Below the pieces are notes generated by a model. The model searched no databases. It was not told the DNA's origin and was given only the letters and a program-made list of their open reading frames with translations. From NCBI GenBank assembly GCA_022340585.1, contig JAJDNS010000067.1, positions 1 through 64,000 of the forward strand: a stretch of 64,000 nt of DNA, read 5' to 3'. This document shows positions 54,332 through 63,957 of the stretch, one piece after another. Position 1 is the first letter of the stretch, and every line of letters begins with the position of its first letter. Both the position numbers and the translations under genes were made by a program. This DNA comes from Acidobacteriota bacterium (GTDB lineage: Bacteria > Acidobacteriota > Vicinamibacteria > Fen-336).

Positions 54332-55810
54332 GTGACAAAGCCCCGTCCCCAGCTGCCGGAGGAGGTGGCCCGACCGACCGGTGACGGCACCGAGCTCGAC
54401 GGCCTGATCTCCGGCCCCGAAGCGCAACACCCCGGCCGGTCGGGGTTTCGCCTGGTCGGCCAGGGCCCGGAGGCGTTCGCCATCCGCACGCGCTCGGCGC
54501 TCCTGGCCGGCCGCAGCCTCGACGTGCAGACGTACATCTGGCACGCCGACGTGACGGGGCTCTACCTCGCCCACCGCGTCCTCGAGACCGCCGATCGCGG
54601 GGTGCGCGTCCGCCTCCTCGTCGACGACATGGACGCCCGGGCGAAGAACGCCGGCTTCGCCGCGCTCGACGCCCATCCCCACGTGGCGGTCCGGATGTTC
54701 AACCCATTCTTCTCGCGCCGGGGCACGCTCAGCCAGGTGGCGGAGATGGTCGGGAGCTTCAACCGCATCAACCACCGCATGCACAACAAGACCTGGATCG
54801 CGGACAACCGGATCGCGATCGTCGGCGGACGGAACCTCGGCGACGAGTACTTTGGCGCCAGCGAGGACGTGAACTTCGTCGACCTCGACTTCGCCATGGT
54901 CGGACCCGTCGTCCGGGACGCGTCGGCCTCGTTCGACCGGTACTGGAACGCGAGCACGACCTGGCCCATGAGCGTTCTCGACCCGGAGGGCGTCAACCCG
55001 GAGGCCCTGGAGAGGGTCAGGACCCTTCTCGCCGAGCGGGCAGCCGAAGGTGAGAGGAGCAGCTACGCCGCCGAGCTCCGCGGCGACGACGCGGTCGGGC
55101 GCCTCCTGGCCGGCGACTGGCCCATGGAGTGGACCACCGAGAGCCGCTTCGTGTCCGACGACCCCGGCAAGGTATCGATGACCGGGGAGGCACTCGAGCG
55201 CTCCCACGTCCGGACCCTCCTCGTGCCGGCCGCGGAGGCGGCGAAGAAGAGCGTGAGCCTCATCTCACCCTACTTCGTGCCCGGCGAGCTGGGCACCAGG
55301 ATTCTGGTCGACGCGGCACGGGCCGGCCGGCGCGTACGTGTGCTGACCAACTCCCTGGTCGCCAACGACGTGGCCGCGGTCCACGGGGGCTACACCCGCT
55401 GGCGCCGGGCCCTCCTCGAGGGGGGCGTCGCCATCTGGGAGCTCAAGCCCCTGCCCGGCAGCGACGTCCGTGCGAGCCTGCTCGGGTCGTCGGGGGCCAG
55501 CCTCCACACCAAGGCGCTGGCGGTGGACGGCAGGACGCTCTTCGTCGGGAGCTTCAACATCGACCCACGCTCGACCTGGCTCAACTGCGAGCAGGGCGTG
55601 CTCGCCGAGAGCGCCCCGCTGACGGAGACGTTCGAGGCGATCTTCGACCGGCAGTCCGAGGGCGCACGCGCGTGGCGTGTGACGCTCGAGAACGGCGAGC
55701 TGCGGTGGAGCGACGGCCAGGAGACATTCGATCACGACCCCAAGGCCCCGCTGAGCCGGCGACTCCAGGCCTGGGTCACCCGCGCACTGCGCCTCGACGC
55801 CCAGCTCTGA
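54332..55810 (+). CDS. Phospholipase D-like / cardiolipin synthase-type protein
   Basis: Two HKD-type motifs: NHRMHNKTWIADNRIAIVGGRNLGDEYF and SLHTKALAVDGRTLFVGSFNIDPRS; GTG start. Confidence 0.93.
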   Translation: MTKPRPQLPEEVARPTGDGTELDGLISGPEAQHPGRSGFRLVGQGPEAFAIRTRSALLAGRSLDVQTYIWHADVTGLYLAHRVLETADRGVRVRLLVDDMDARAKNAGFAALDAHPHVAVRMFNPFFSRRGTLSQVAEMVGSFNRINHRMHNKTWIADNRIAIVGGRNLGDEYFGASEDVNFVDLDFAMVGPVVRDASASFDRYWNASTTWPMSVLDPEGVNPEALERVRTLLAERAAEGERSSYAAELRGDDAVGRLLAGDWPMEWTTESRFVSDDPGKVSMTGEALERSHVRTLLVPAAEAAKKSVSLISPYFVPGELGTRILVDAARAGRRVRVLTNSLVANDVAAVHGGYTRWRRALLEGGVAIWELKPLPGSDVRASLLGSSGASLHTKALAVDGRTLFVGSFNIDPRSTWLNCEQGVLAESAPLTETFEAIFDRQSEGARAWRVTLENGELRWSDGQETFDHDPKAPLSRRLQAWVTRALRLDAQL

Positions 55811-55817
55811 CCATCGT

Positions 55818-55907
55818 GAGGGCAAGCTCGAGCCGCCGGTGAATCGCGCGCTCCCGGTGAGCCGGACGTGCCTGAAGGACCTGTGGGCGACGGTCGGGGA
55901 GAGGTAG
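55818..55907 (+). pseudogene. C-terminal remnant of a LytTR-domain gene
   Basis: EGKLEPPVNRALPVSRTCLKDLWATVGER* versus ELKLDPPVNRVLPVSRSALATLWAALGE* of the intact LytTR gene at 3012-3398. Confidence 0.75.
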
Positions 55908-55928
55908 AGTACGGGGGCGGGAGGCGCC

Positions 55929-56618
55929 GTGAGGCAAGCCCTGGACATCGACAGGTTGGCCGGAGTCTACGCGCGCCTCGCCCGGCGCTACGACTGGCAG
56001 CACCGCCTGATCACGGCGGCGGCGGACGAGCGCGGGCGACGGATCGTGGTCGAGGCCACCGTGCGCGAGGGCGACCAGGTCCTCGACGCCGGCGCCGGGA
56101 CCGGAGCCACGGGCCTCATGGCGGCCCGCAAGGCGGGCATGAGTGGTCACGTCACTCTCTTCGACCTCAGCGACGACATGCTGGCGGTGGCGCGGGACAA
56201 GGCCGCTCGGGAAGGCCTGCTCGACCGCTTGACCTTCAGCACCGGCGACATGGTCCGCCTTCCGTTCTCCGACGAGAGCTTCGACGTCGTCCTGTCGACC
56301 TACAGCCTGTGCCCGCTCTACGACCCGGAGGCCGGCGCCCGGGAGCTCTACCGCGTCGCCCGGCCGGGGGGGCGGATCGGCTGCGCCCACTCGGCCGAGC
56401 CTCGGACCACCGTCGCGAGGTGGCTCGCCGGCAAGCTGGAGAACGTCGCGTGGCGTTTCCCGTGGTTGTCGATGGGGTGCCGCGGCGTCCACGTCCTGCC
56501 CGCTCTCGAGCGCGCCGGAGGGCGGGTGCGGTTCGTCAGTCTCATCGGCGTGCCGCTGTGGCCGTTCGAGGTGTTCGTCGTTGAGAAGCCTCGCGACAGC
56601 ACCGCGAGTAGACGGTGA
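55929..56618 (+). CDS. Class I SAM-dependent methyltransferase (UbiE-like)
   Basis: YARLARRYDWQHRLIT; DQVLDAGAGTGATGLMAARKAGMSGHVTLFDLSDDMLAVARDKA; FDVVLSTYSLCPLYDPEAGARELYRVARPGGRIG. Confidence 0.9.
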   Translation: MRQALDIDRLAGVYARLARRYDWQHRLITAAADERGRRIVVEATVREGDQVLDAGAGTGATGLMAARKAGMSGHVTLFDLSDDMLAVARDKAAREGLLDRLTFSTGDMVRLPFSDESFDVVLSTYSLCPLYDPEAGARELYRVARPGGRIGCAHSAEPRTTVARWLAGKLENVAWRFPWLSMGCRGVHVLPALERAGGRVRFVSLIGVPLWPFEVFVVEKPRDSTASRR

Positions 56619-56740
56619 TGCGCGAGGCCCTGGCCTCGCGGTCGCGCTGGCAGACTCCCGGTGCGGCGAAGGGCCGCGGGGAAGATTGGCGGGAGGGGCG
56701 GGATCCGGCGCCAGTTGCAGGGGAAAGACGGCGGGAAGTG

Positions 56741-56746
56741 TACAAT
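56741..56746 (+). promoter_or_regulatory. Candidate -10 box TACAAT upstream of Lys-rich mini-ORF
   Basis: TGTACAAT, 45 nt before ATG 56792. Confidence 0.35.
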
Positions 56747-56791
56747 CCACGTACCACGCCCTGAGCGCGTCTGTCTGCGAAGGAGATCCGC

Positions 56792-56887
56792 ATGGGAGTA
56801 GCGAAGACCGCCGTGAAGGTGAAGACTCGCAAGACGAGGAAGAAAGTCAAGAAGTCGACCAAGGAGGTCAAGAAAGCCCTCAAGTAA
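56792..56887 (+). CDS. 31-aa Lys/Arg-rich peptide MGVAKTAVKVKTRKTRKKVKKSTKEVKKALK
   Basis: ATG preceded by GAAGGAG Shine-Dalgarno at about 6 nt spacing and a TACAAT -10-like hexamer; below the ORF-track length cutoff. Confidence 0.6.
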   Translation: MGVAKTAVKVKTRKTRKKVKKSTKEVKKALK

Positions 56888-57237
56888 CGAGGAGCCCCGC
56901 CGGGGGCACGTTGCGGGTGCGCGAAGCTCGAGCCTGACGCCGGGCCGGCAGGAGACCCGGCCAGGTGGGGTCCTGGCCAAACCCCGAGTCCCGCTCACCG
57001 GGGAGCGCGTCCTCGTGCTCGAGGGTCTCCGCCGATTCCGGCAGGTCGCGCCGGGAGTCCGAGTGGTCCTCCTACGAGCGGCTCGTCGCCGCGGCCTTCT
57101 GTCTCGACATACGCGGCTGGTTGCTCAAGTCGTCGACGGTTCCCGATCTCGCGACCGCCGTCCGATCGGAGAAGATCGAGGATGACCCCCGCCCCTGGCC
57201 CCAGCACCCCCGTTCGAGGTGGACCGGTAGAGCCGAT

Positions 57238-57522
57238 TCACGTGCCGGCCACGATGTGGTCGGCCGTGGTGGAGTCCTGGGGGAACAGGGTCTCGGGCAC
57301 GTTCGTGCTGCCGAGCTTGGCCGCCACCCGGAAGCGGGCGCAGGCCCTGAAGTCCCCGTGGCAGTACTGCGTCCTCAGCAAGGCGGCGACCGCGGGCATG
57401 TTCTCCAACCGGTCGTTGAAGAACAGGCAGGTCGCGAGCCGGTCGCAATCGGCCATGTCGAGCCTCACTCTCCGGCCGTCTTGGCCACCGGGATGGTGCG
57501 CCGCGTCTCGGGCCCTCTTCAA
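57238..57522 (-). CDS. Small conserved-looking Cys-containing protein
   Basis: MADCDRLATCLFFNDRLENMPAVAALLRTQYCHGDFRACARFRVAAKLGSTNVPETLFPQDS; C-x-FFND...YC.GDF..CARF pattern. Start may be the internal MADCDRL. Confidence 0.6.
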   Translation of the reverse strand: MKRARDAAHHPGGQDGRRVRLDMADCDRLATCLFFNDRLENMPAVAALLRTQYCHGDFRACARFRVAAKLGSTNVPETLFPQDSTTADHIVAGT

Positions 57523-57582
57523 TGGATCATCGGTTCCAGCGGTCTTTCCCGGAAGCTGCAGGCAGGGTGCCGGAGCGGGGCC

Positions 57583-59223
57583 TCACGACTCCGGTTCCTG
57601 TACCCGTTCGCGTTCCAGGGTCAGGGTCTTCCCCCACAGCGTGACCTTCGGGTGCTGGACCACGGCCCGGAACTCGTGGTCCCGCGTCGAGTCGATGCCC
57701 TCGAGGGGCGCGTTGAACTCCCCCACTGAAGACGTCGTCCTCGTCTCCAGGGCCTTCCAGGGGTCGTCCTCTTCGTACATCTCCGCCGACCCCTTCTTGC
57801 GACGGTACTCGAAGCCGACCTGCACCGAGGTCGCGTCGCCCAGGCTGTCGAGACGCCCGGTCAGGGTCGCGACGCGGCCTGAGGAGTCCCAGCTCCCATC
57901 CGTGGTGACCACCACCGGCGGCGCCAGCCCCGCCTCGGCGCGGGTGATCTTCAGGACGACCGGGTTCGGCCAGCGACGGTCGTTGTAGAGACGCTGCGCC
58001 CGCCACGCGGTGATTCGCAGCCCGTCCGGTGTCTGCTCGAAGGTGGTCCGAGGCTCGACCTCGGGTCGGTACTCGAGAACTGCATCGTTCTGTCCCAGGA
58101 CGCTGACGGCCGTGTCCGCGGTGGCCTTGACGGACTTGAGGGTGAAGGTCTTCGTCGTCCCCCACCGCCAGTCGGTCCGGGTCACCGCGGCGAAGACCGT
58201 GTCGGAGTCTTTCGCCTTCGTGAACCAGACGCCTCCCTCGTTGGTGAGCACCCACGGACGGACGGCGAGGATCGCCTCGCGGTTGACCAGGTTCCACAGG
58301 GCGATCTCCCGCAGGCGCGCCTCCTGCTCGGCGGGGATCACCCCGTCCGGCCGCGGCCCGATGTTCAGGAGCAGGTTCCCGCCCTTGGCGCGGGTCTCGA
58401 TCAGGGTATTGATGAGGTCCGTTCCGGATTTGTAGGTCTCGTTGGTGCCGCGGTACTGCCACTGGTTTCCCATGGTGAGGTTGCCCTCCCAGGCGCCCTC
58501 CAGAGGGACTCCCGGGGTGTACTGCTCCGGGGTCTCCATGGCCCCACGGGTGACGAGGGCGTCGGGATCGGATTCCCAGACGACCTCCTTCAGACCTTCC
58601 GCAGGCCCGTCGATGAAGACCATGTCGATCTTCCCGTACCGCGCCATGAGCTCCCGGAGCTGGGCCTGGTCGTGGGCGAGGAGGGCGGGGTTGTTCACGG
58701 GCTGGGCCTCGGGCCGGCGGCGGCTGATGAGGGTGCCCTGCTTCCAGAGGAAGTGGAAGTCGTCGGGGGAGAAGTAGTGGCCGATGGCCAGCCCCTCGGC
58801 CCGGAAGGCGTCGACGAGCTCGCGCGTCACGTCCCGCCCGTAGGGGGTGTTCATGATGGAGAAGTCGGTGGTCTTCGTCTCGAACATGCAGAAGCCGGAG
58901 TGGTGCTTGGCGGTGAAGACCACGTAGGTGAAGCCCGCGAGGCGGGCGAGGCGGGCCCACTCCCGGGGCTCGAAGCGGTGCGGGTTGAAGCGGCGCGGCA
59001 GCTCGGTCACGTACCGCTCGAGATAGTCGTCCGAGGCCCCGACCATGGAGTGGCTGATCACGGACGTGACCTGGCTGTCCAGGCTCCAGTGGATGAAGAG
59101 GCCGAAGCCCAGGTCCCGGAACCACTCGAGGCGCTCGAGACGGTTGCCGGCCGCCTCCTCGGCAGCGACGGCGGGCGTGAGCGCGACAAGCACGGCGAGG
59201 CACGCGGCCAGGGCTCGTGTCAT
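57583..59223 (-). CDS. Alpha-L-fucosidase (GH29), secreted
   Basis: LEWFRDLGFGLFIHWSLDSQ; FTYVVFTAKHHSGFCMFETKTTDFSI; DMVFIDGPAEG; GGNLLLNIGPRPDGVIPAEQEARLREI. Confidence 0.95.
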   Translation of the reverse strand: MTRALAACLAVLVALTPAVAAEEAAGNRLERLEWFRDLGFGLFIHWSLDSQVTSVISHSMVGASDDYLERYVTELPRRFNPHRFEPREWARLARLAGFTYVVFTAKHHSGFCMFETKTTDFSIMNTPYGRDVTRELVDAFRAEGLAIGHYFSPDDFHFLWKQGTLISRRRPEAQPVNNPALLAHDQAQLRELMARYGKIDMVFIDGPAEGLKEVVWESDPDALVTRGAMETPEQYTPGVPLEGAWEGNLTMGNQWQYRGTNETYKSGTDLINTLIETRAKGGNLLLNIGPRPDGVIPAEQEARLREIALWNLVNREAILAVRPWVLTNEGGVWFTKAKDSDTVFAAVTRTDWRWGTTKTFTLKSVKATADTAVSVLGQNDAVLEYRPEVEPRTTFEQTPDGLRITAWRAQRLYNDRRWPNPVVLKITRAEAGLAPPVVVTTDGSWDSSGRVATLTGRLDSLGDATSVQVGFEYRRKKGSAEMYEEDDPWKALETRTTSSVGEFNAPLEGIDSTRDHEFRAVVQHPKVTLWGKTLTLERERVQEPES

Positions 59224-59409
59224 GGCGATCGTCTCCTCGAAAGCGCGGTCGAAGACCGCACCAAGGGTACGTCAGGTTCGGAGTCCGGGTCGCGGCCGAC
59301 CCCCGCGTCCATCCCAGCACGACAACTCACTGGCCGAGAACGACAGCTCGTGGCGGAGGCGACGAGACGTGCGCGTGCTGGCCTGCCTGGTGCAAGATGG
59401 GTCCCGCCA

Positions 59410-60738
59410 ATGGAGCTGAAGAGGCCAGGGAGAGGCACCGGGATCGCGCTGGCGCTGCTGGCCGTTGGCTCCGCCGGAGCGCGCGCCCAGCCCGCGGCGA
59501 CCCCGCCGGCGCCGAGACGCATCGTCGTCACCTTCGAGCAGCGGACACGGGTCGAGGGATTGACGCACCCCTTCCGCGTCGACGAGCTCGGCCTCACCCG
59601 CGTCCTGGCCCTGCGCACGCGCCTGCAGGTGGCCGCGCCGAGGATCGTCGGACCCCTGGGGGCGTTCCTCGAGGTCCAGGACTCTCGCAGCGCCTGGAAC
59701 GACCAGCCTTTCGTCGTCCCCGCCCGTCACATCAATCAGCTGGACTTCAAGCAGGCGCAGCTCCGCCTGGGCTTCGACCGCCTCCTGGGGGACCGAGCGG
59801 CCGGGGGCGTGCTCCTGGGGCGCTTCACGCTGGACCTGGGTCGCCGGCGGCTCGTGGCACGGAACGGCATGCGGAACACCACCAACGCCTTCGACGGGGT
59901 CTCCGCCTGGGCCACGGCTCGGGACGGATCGTCGGTGCACGCCTTCGTCTCGCGACCGGTGATCCTCGAGCCCGACTCCCTGGACCGAAGCTTCAGCTCT
60001 CGCCTCTTCTGGGGAGCGTGGCTGACCCTCCGGAAACGGCGTCTCGTCCAGGCCGATCTGTACGCTCTCCGTCTCGACGAGAGCGCCACCACCGTCACCC
60101 GGCGGCGGCTCACCACGCTCGGGGGCCGGCTGTACAAGCCCCCCTCCGCGGGAGAGGCGGACTACGAGGCCGAGATGTCGTGGCAGGGCGGCGCTTCGCG
60201 GGACCAGGACCACAGTGCCCTGTTCGTCCATGTCGAGAGCGGGTTCACCCTGCGACGGGGTCCGGCCCGCCTGGCCATCCTCTACGATCACGCGAGCGGG
60301 GACCGCGACCCCGCGGACGGCCGCTTCGAGCGCTTCGACACGCTGTTCGGTGCTCGCTCCTTCGAGTACGCCCCCACCGGCATCTACGGCCCCTTCTTCC
60401 GAGCGAACATCGAGGGCCCCGGGGCACGGGCCCTCGTCGCCCCCACGACCCGGATCGAGGCCACGGTCGGCTACCGGGCCCTGTGGCTGGCGGAGGCAAG
60501 AGACGCGTGGGTGGGATCGGGCCTGCAGGACCCCACCGGGACCTCGGGGCGATTCCTCGGGCACCACCTCGAGGCCGGGCTCCGCTGGCGCGCGCGGCGC
60601 TGGCTCCTCGTCGAGGCGGCCTGGGGCCACTTCTTCAAGGGGTCCTTCCTCGACCAGGTCCCGGGGAGCCCCCGCACACCCGACTCGGACTACGTCACCG
60701 TCGGCGTCGAGTTCGGGGGGACGATCTTCGCGAGATAG
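59410..60738 (+). CDS. Alginate-export (AlgE)-like outer membrane porin
   Basis: Signal peptide; QLDFKQAQLRLGF...RFTLDLGRRRLVARNGMRNTTNAFDGVSAWA; terminal VTVGVEFGGTIFAR beta-strand. Confidence 0.7.
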   Translation: MELKRPGRGTGIALALLAVGSAGARAQPAATPPAPRRIVVTFEQRTRVEGLTHPFRVDELGLTRVLALRTRLQVAAPRIVGPLGAFLEVQDSRSAWNDQPFVVPARHINQLDFKQAQLRLGFDRLLGDRAAGGVLLGRFTLDLGRRRLVARNGMRNTTNAFDGVSAWATARDGSSVHAFVSRPVILEPDSLDRSFSSRLFWGAWLTLRKRRLVQADLYALRLDESATTVTRRRLTTLGGRLYKPPSAGEADYEAEMSWQGGASRDQDHSALFVHVESGFTLRRGPARLAILYDHASGDRDPADGRFERFDTLFGARSFEYAPTGIYGPFFRANIEGPGARALVAPTTRIEATVGYRALWLAEARDAWVGSGLQDPTGTSGRFLGHHLEAGLRWRARRWLLVEAAWGHFFKGSFLDQVPGSPRTPDSDYVTVGVEFGGTIFAR

Positions 60739-60855
60739 GGAGGCTACCCGGACATCGCCCGGGTCCGGAAACGGCGGTAGAGAAGGACCACCCGGCGAAG
60801 CCGGCAATCGCCAGCGCCACCTGGGCCATCGGTCTGTCCGTCTGCGCTCGGGGGC

Positions 60856-62100
60856 TCACCTCTCGCCCCACGCCGTCCCCGTGGTGAAGTAGAAGGCGAA
60901 GTCCTCGTCGCTCCAGGCGAAGTCCATGCCGGTGCGAATCCGGAAGACTCGGGAGATGAGATAGCGGAAGCCCGTGCCCCCCGCGACGTGGCCCTGGTTG
61001 AACACGAAGTCGCCCATTCCGTCCTCGGCCGCCCACCCGGAGCCGAGGAAGCCCAGGAGGCTCCAGCGGCTCGTGAGGTCCCAACGGAGCTCGGCCTCGA
61101 CGGAGAGCGCGTCCTGTCCCTGGTAGCGGTTCGAAGGAATGCCTCGCATTTCCACCGACGGCAGCATGTAGAAGGGGGTGTCCCCGCCACTGAGCTCCGC
61201 GTCGACCCGCACTCCCAGGACCCAGGACTCCTTGATCGGCAGCCAGCCCCGGAGCTTCGCCTGGCCCTTCCTGAAGGTCCGGTCGCCACCCAGGGCCTCG
61301 TCGTAGAAGATGGTCTGCGCCGTCGCGCTGATCCCCGAGTCGGGGGTGAAGATCGAGTCACGGGAATCGTAGCGGACCAGCCCCCCCACACCGCTGGACT
61401 TGATCTTCCTCTCGAGCGAGGGGAACCACTCGGGAGGGTCCAGCCCGAGGCCGAGGTCGAGCTTCGTGTCGAAGGACGAGAAACGGTAGTTGAGCCCGAG
61501 GAACACGTTGCTGTCTCCCAGGCGCCGCTCGAGCTGCTGAAGGAGGGAGAACCCGTCGAGGGTGTAGGACACCGAGTCGACGGGCAGCCCGAGGTCGCCG
61601 CCGGACCCGTAGTAGTCGAGGTTCATCCCGGCGTAGAAGAACGCCCCGCGGTAGCGGTAGCGGTCCTCCTTGAAGACCCCGAGGTGGGCCAGGCCGCCGC
61701 CCCACGAGCCGTTGGTGGTGGCGAAGCCACCCGCCCACGTCACGCTGGGCGGGGGCAGGCGCTCCAGATTCCGTTCCTTCATCTGCGCCGCCCGGTCCTT
61801 GATCGAGTCGCTCAGGAACATCAGGCCGAGGGTTGCGCCGTAGCCCACCGCCGGCTCGGTGATGAGGCCGCCCACCGGGAGAAAGCCCTTCCTCGAGGCC
61901 AGGAACCTCGAGAGGTCCAGCTGCCCGTCGTCCGGGTCCAGGAACAGGTCGCGCTTCGAGGGCTCCGGCGACGAGTCGTCCTTGCGGTCGGAGGCCGTCT
62001 CCGCCGACGGGGCACCATCGGCCGACTCCTGCCCGGGACAGACGCCGGGGAAGCCAACCAGAGCAACGAGGACGATCAGGACCAGCGGTAGAGTCTTCAT
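60856..62100 (-). CDS. BamA/TamA (Omp85) surface-antigen family outer membrane protein
   Basis: MKTLPLVLIVLVALVGFPGVCPG signal; FLPVGGLITEPAVGYGATLGLMFL; GGLVRYDSRDSIFTPDSGISATAQTIFYDEALGGDRTF; C-terminal FAFYFTTGTAWGER. Confidence 0.85.
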   Translation of the reverse strand: MKTLPLVLIVLVALVGFPGVCPGQESADGAPSAETASDRKDDSSPEPSKRDLFLDPDDGQLDLSRFLASRKGFLPVGGLITEPAVGYGATLGLMFLSDSIKDRAAQMKERNLERLPPPSVTWAGGFATTNGSWGGGLAHLGVFKEDRYRYRGAFFYAGMNLDYYGSGGDLGLPVDSVSYTLDGFSLLQQLERRLGDSNVFLGLNYRFSSFDTKLDLGLGLDPPEWFPSLERKIKSSGVGGLVRYDSRDSIFTPDSGISATAQTIFYDEALGGDRTFRKGQAKLRGWLPIKESWVLGVRVDAELSGGDTPFYMLPSVEMRGIPSNRYQGQDALSVEAELRWDLTSRWSLLGFLGSGWAAEDGMGDFVFNQGHVAGGTGFRYLISRVFRIRTGMDFAWSDEDFAFYFTTGTAWGER

Positions 62101-62366
62101 GACGGTCCCATTGTTTCAGATGGGCGTCACTCCGGTCGAAACAGCCAAAGTGCCTGCCGAAAATGGCAACCCCCTCTGGGCATTCTTGGATTTCTCTAGG
62201 ATTCGGGCCCGGGGCCGGCGCGACGACGACCCCCGCCCTACCTTGCAGGTGAAGTCGATGTGTCGCTGAGCGGGCGGCCGCTCCCGCGTCCCCTGCGGCA
62301 GTGTGTGCGAGACGATTCTCCACGGGCTCCCGGACACCGTCTCGCGAGCCCGTGGCGTCGACGCGG

Positions 62367-63920
62367 ATGAGCCCGTCCGATCAGAACGGCGCCTCCCCCG
62401 CCTCGGGCCCCCAGCGGGCAGAGGGGAAGGACCTCGCCGCCATGCTCGAGGCCACCTTCGAGTGCGTGGCCGACGGCGTGGTGGTGGTGGACACCGAGGG
62501 ACGCTTCCTGTTCTTCAACGGGGCGGCCCGGACGATTCTCGGCCTCGGGGCCCTCGACACGGCGCCCGAGGACTGGTCGTCGGCCTGCGGGTGCTTCCGG
62601 TGCGACCGGGTGACCCCGTACCCTTCCGAGGAGCTCCCCCTGGCCCGGGCCCTGCGGGGGCAGCGGGCAGAGGACGAGTTCTTCGTCCGGAACCCCCACA
62701 TCCCCGAGGGCGCCACGATCCACGTCCGGGGCACTCCCCTCACCAACGGAGATGGCAGCCAGGTCGGCGCCGCGGTGATCTTCCAGGACGTCACCCAGAG
62801 GCGTCTCGCCGAGCAGACCGTCCGACGTCTCGCCCAGGCCGTGGAGCAGGCCACCGACAGCGTGGTCATCACCGACGCCCAGGCCCGCATCGAGTACGTG
62901 AACCCGGCGTTCGAGCAGACCACCGGCTACAGCAAGGACGAAGCGGTGGGACGGCCCGTGACGTTTCTGCAGGCCACCGGGTCTCCCGACCCCGGTTCCC
63001 CGGAACCCGGGCGTGCGCGCTTCGCCCTCGACGACGGGCCTCACACGTCGTTCCAGCGGCGGAGGACGGGAGAGCTGTTTCCTGCTCGGCGCACCACCAC
63101 CCCGGTGCGGGACGAGCACGGCCGGCTCACCCACTTCGTCTCGGTGATGAGCGACGTCACCGGACAGCGGAGGGCCCAGGCCCGGGAGTCGGAGATGCAG
63201 CTCGCCCGCCTCATCCAGCGCAAGCTGTACCCGTCGCGTGCACCGGCCCTGAAGGCCTTCGACCTGGCCGGTGCCGTATTCCCGGCCGACGCCACCTGCG
63301 GCGATTACCTCGACTACATCCCCATGGGTGGTGGACGCGTGGGCGTCGCGGTGGGCGACGTGAGCGGCCATGGCTTCGGACCCGCCCTCCTGATGGCCGA
63401 GACCCGGGCCTACCTCCGCTCGCTGGCGAAGACGACCCACGACCTGCGGAAGATCCTGCAACGACTCAACCAGTTCCTCCACCGAGACACGGAGCTCGAG
63501 CGATTCGTGACCCTGATGCTCGTGGTGGTCGATCCCTCTCGCCGCAGCCTGACCTACGGCAGCGCCGGTCACGTTCCCGGCTTCCTCCTCGATCGCTCCG
63601 GAGCCCCAAGGCGCGTCCTGGAGTCGACGAGCCTGCCTCTGGGGATCTTCCCCGACTCCCCCATGGAGGTGAGCCCGGAGATCTCTCTGGAGGACGGAGA
63701 CCTGTTCGTGCTCCTCACCGACGGGGTCACGGAGGCCGAGAACGAGCGCGGTGAGTTCTTCGAGCGCGATCGGGCGGTGGACCTCGTCGCCAGGATGCGA
63801 TGGCAGTCGTCGCGGCGCATCGTCTCGGGTCTCTACCGAGCCATCGAGGACTTCCGGTTGCCCGGCCCCCAGGCCGACGACGTCACCGCGGTGGTGGGCA
63901 AGGCCCTGCCCACCCACTGA
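62367..63920 (+). CDS. PAS-PAS-PP2C (SpoIIE/RsbU-type) phosphatase
   Basis: VADGVVVVDTEGRFLFFNGAARTILGLG; DSVVITDAQARIEYVNPAFEQTTGYSKDEAVGR; AARLIQRKLYPS-like linker; VGVAVGDVSGHGFGPALLMAETRAYLRS; DLFVLLTDGVTEAENERGEFF. Confidence 0.95.
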   Translation: MSPSDQNGASPASGPQRAEGKDLAAMLEATFECVADGVVVVDTEGRFLFFNGAARTILGLGALDTAPEDWSSACGCFRCDRVTPYPSEELPLARALRGQRAEDEFFVRNPHIPEGATIHVRGTPLTNGDGSQVGAAVIFQDVTQRRLAEQTVRRLAQAVEQATDSVVITDAQARIEYVNPAFEQTTGYSKDEAVGRPVTFLQATGSPDPGSPEPGRARFALDDGPHTSFQRRRTGELFPARRTTTPVRDEHGRLTHFVSVMSDVTGQRRAQARESEMQLARLIQRKLYPSRAPALKAFDLAGAVFPADATCGDYLDYIPMGGGRVGVAVGDVSGHGFGPALLMAETRAYLRSLAKTTHDLRKILQRLNQFLHRDTELERFVTLMLVVVDPSRRSLTYGSAGHVPGFLLDRSGAPRRVLESTSLPLGIFPDSPMEVSPEISLEDGDLFVLLTDGVTEAENERGEFFERDRAVDLVARMRWQSSRRIVSGLYRAIEDFRLPGPQADDVTAVVGKALPTH

Positions 63921-63957
63921 GCGAGGCGGGGGAGACGGGCGCCCTTATACTCCTCCC

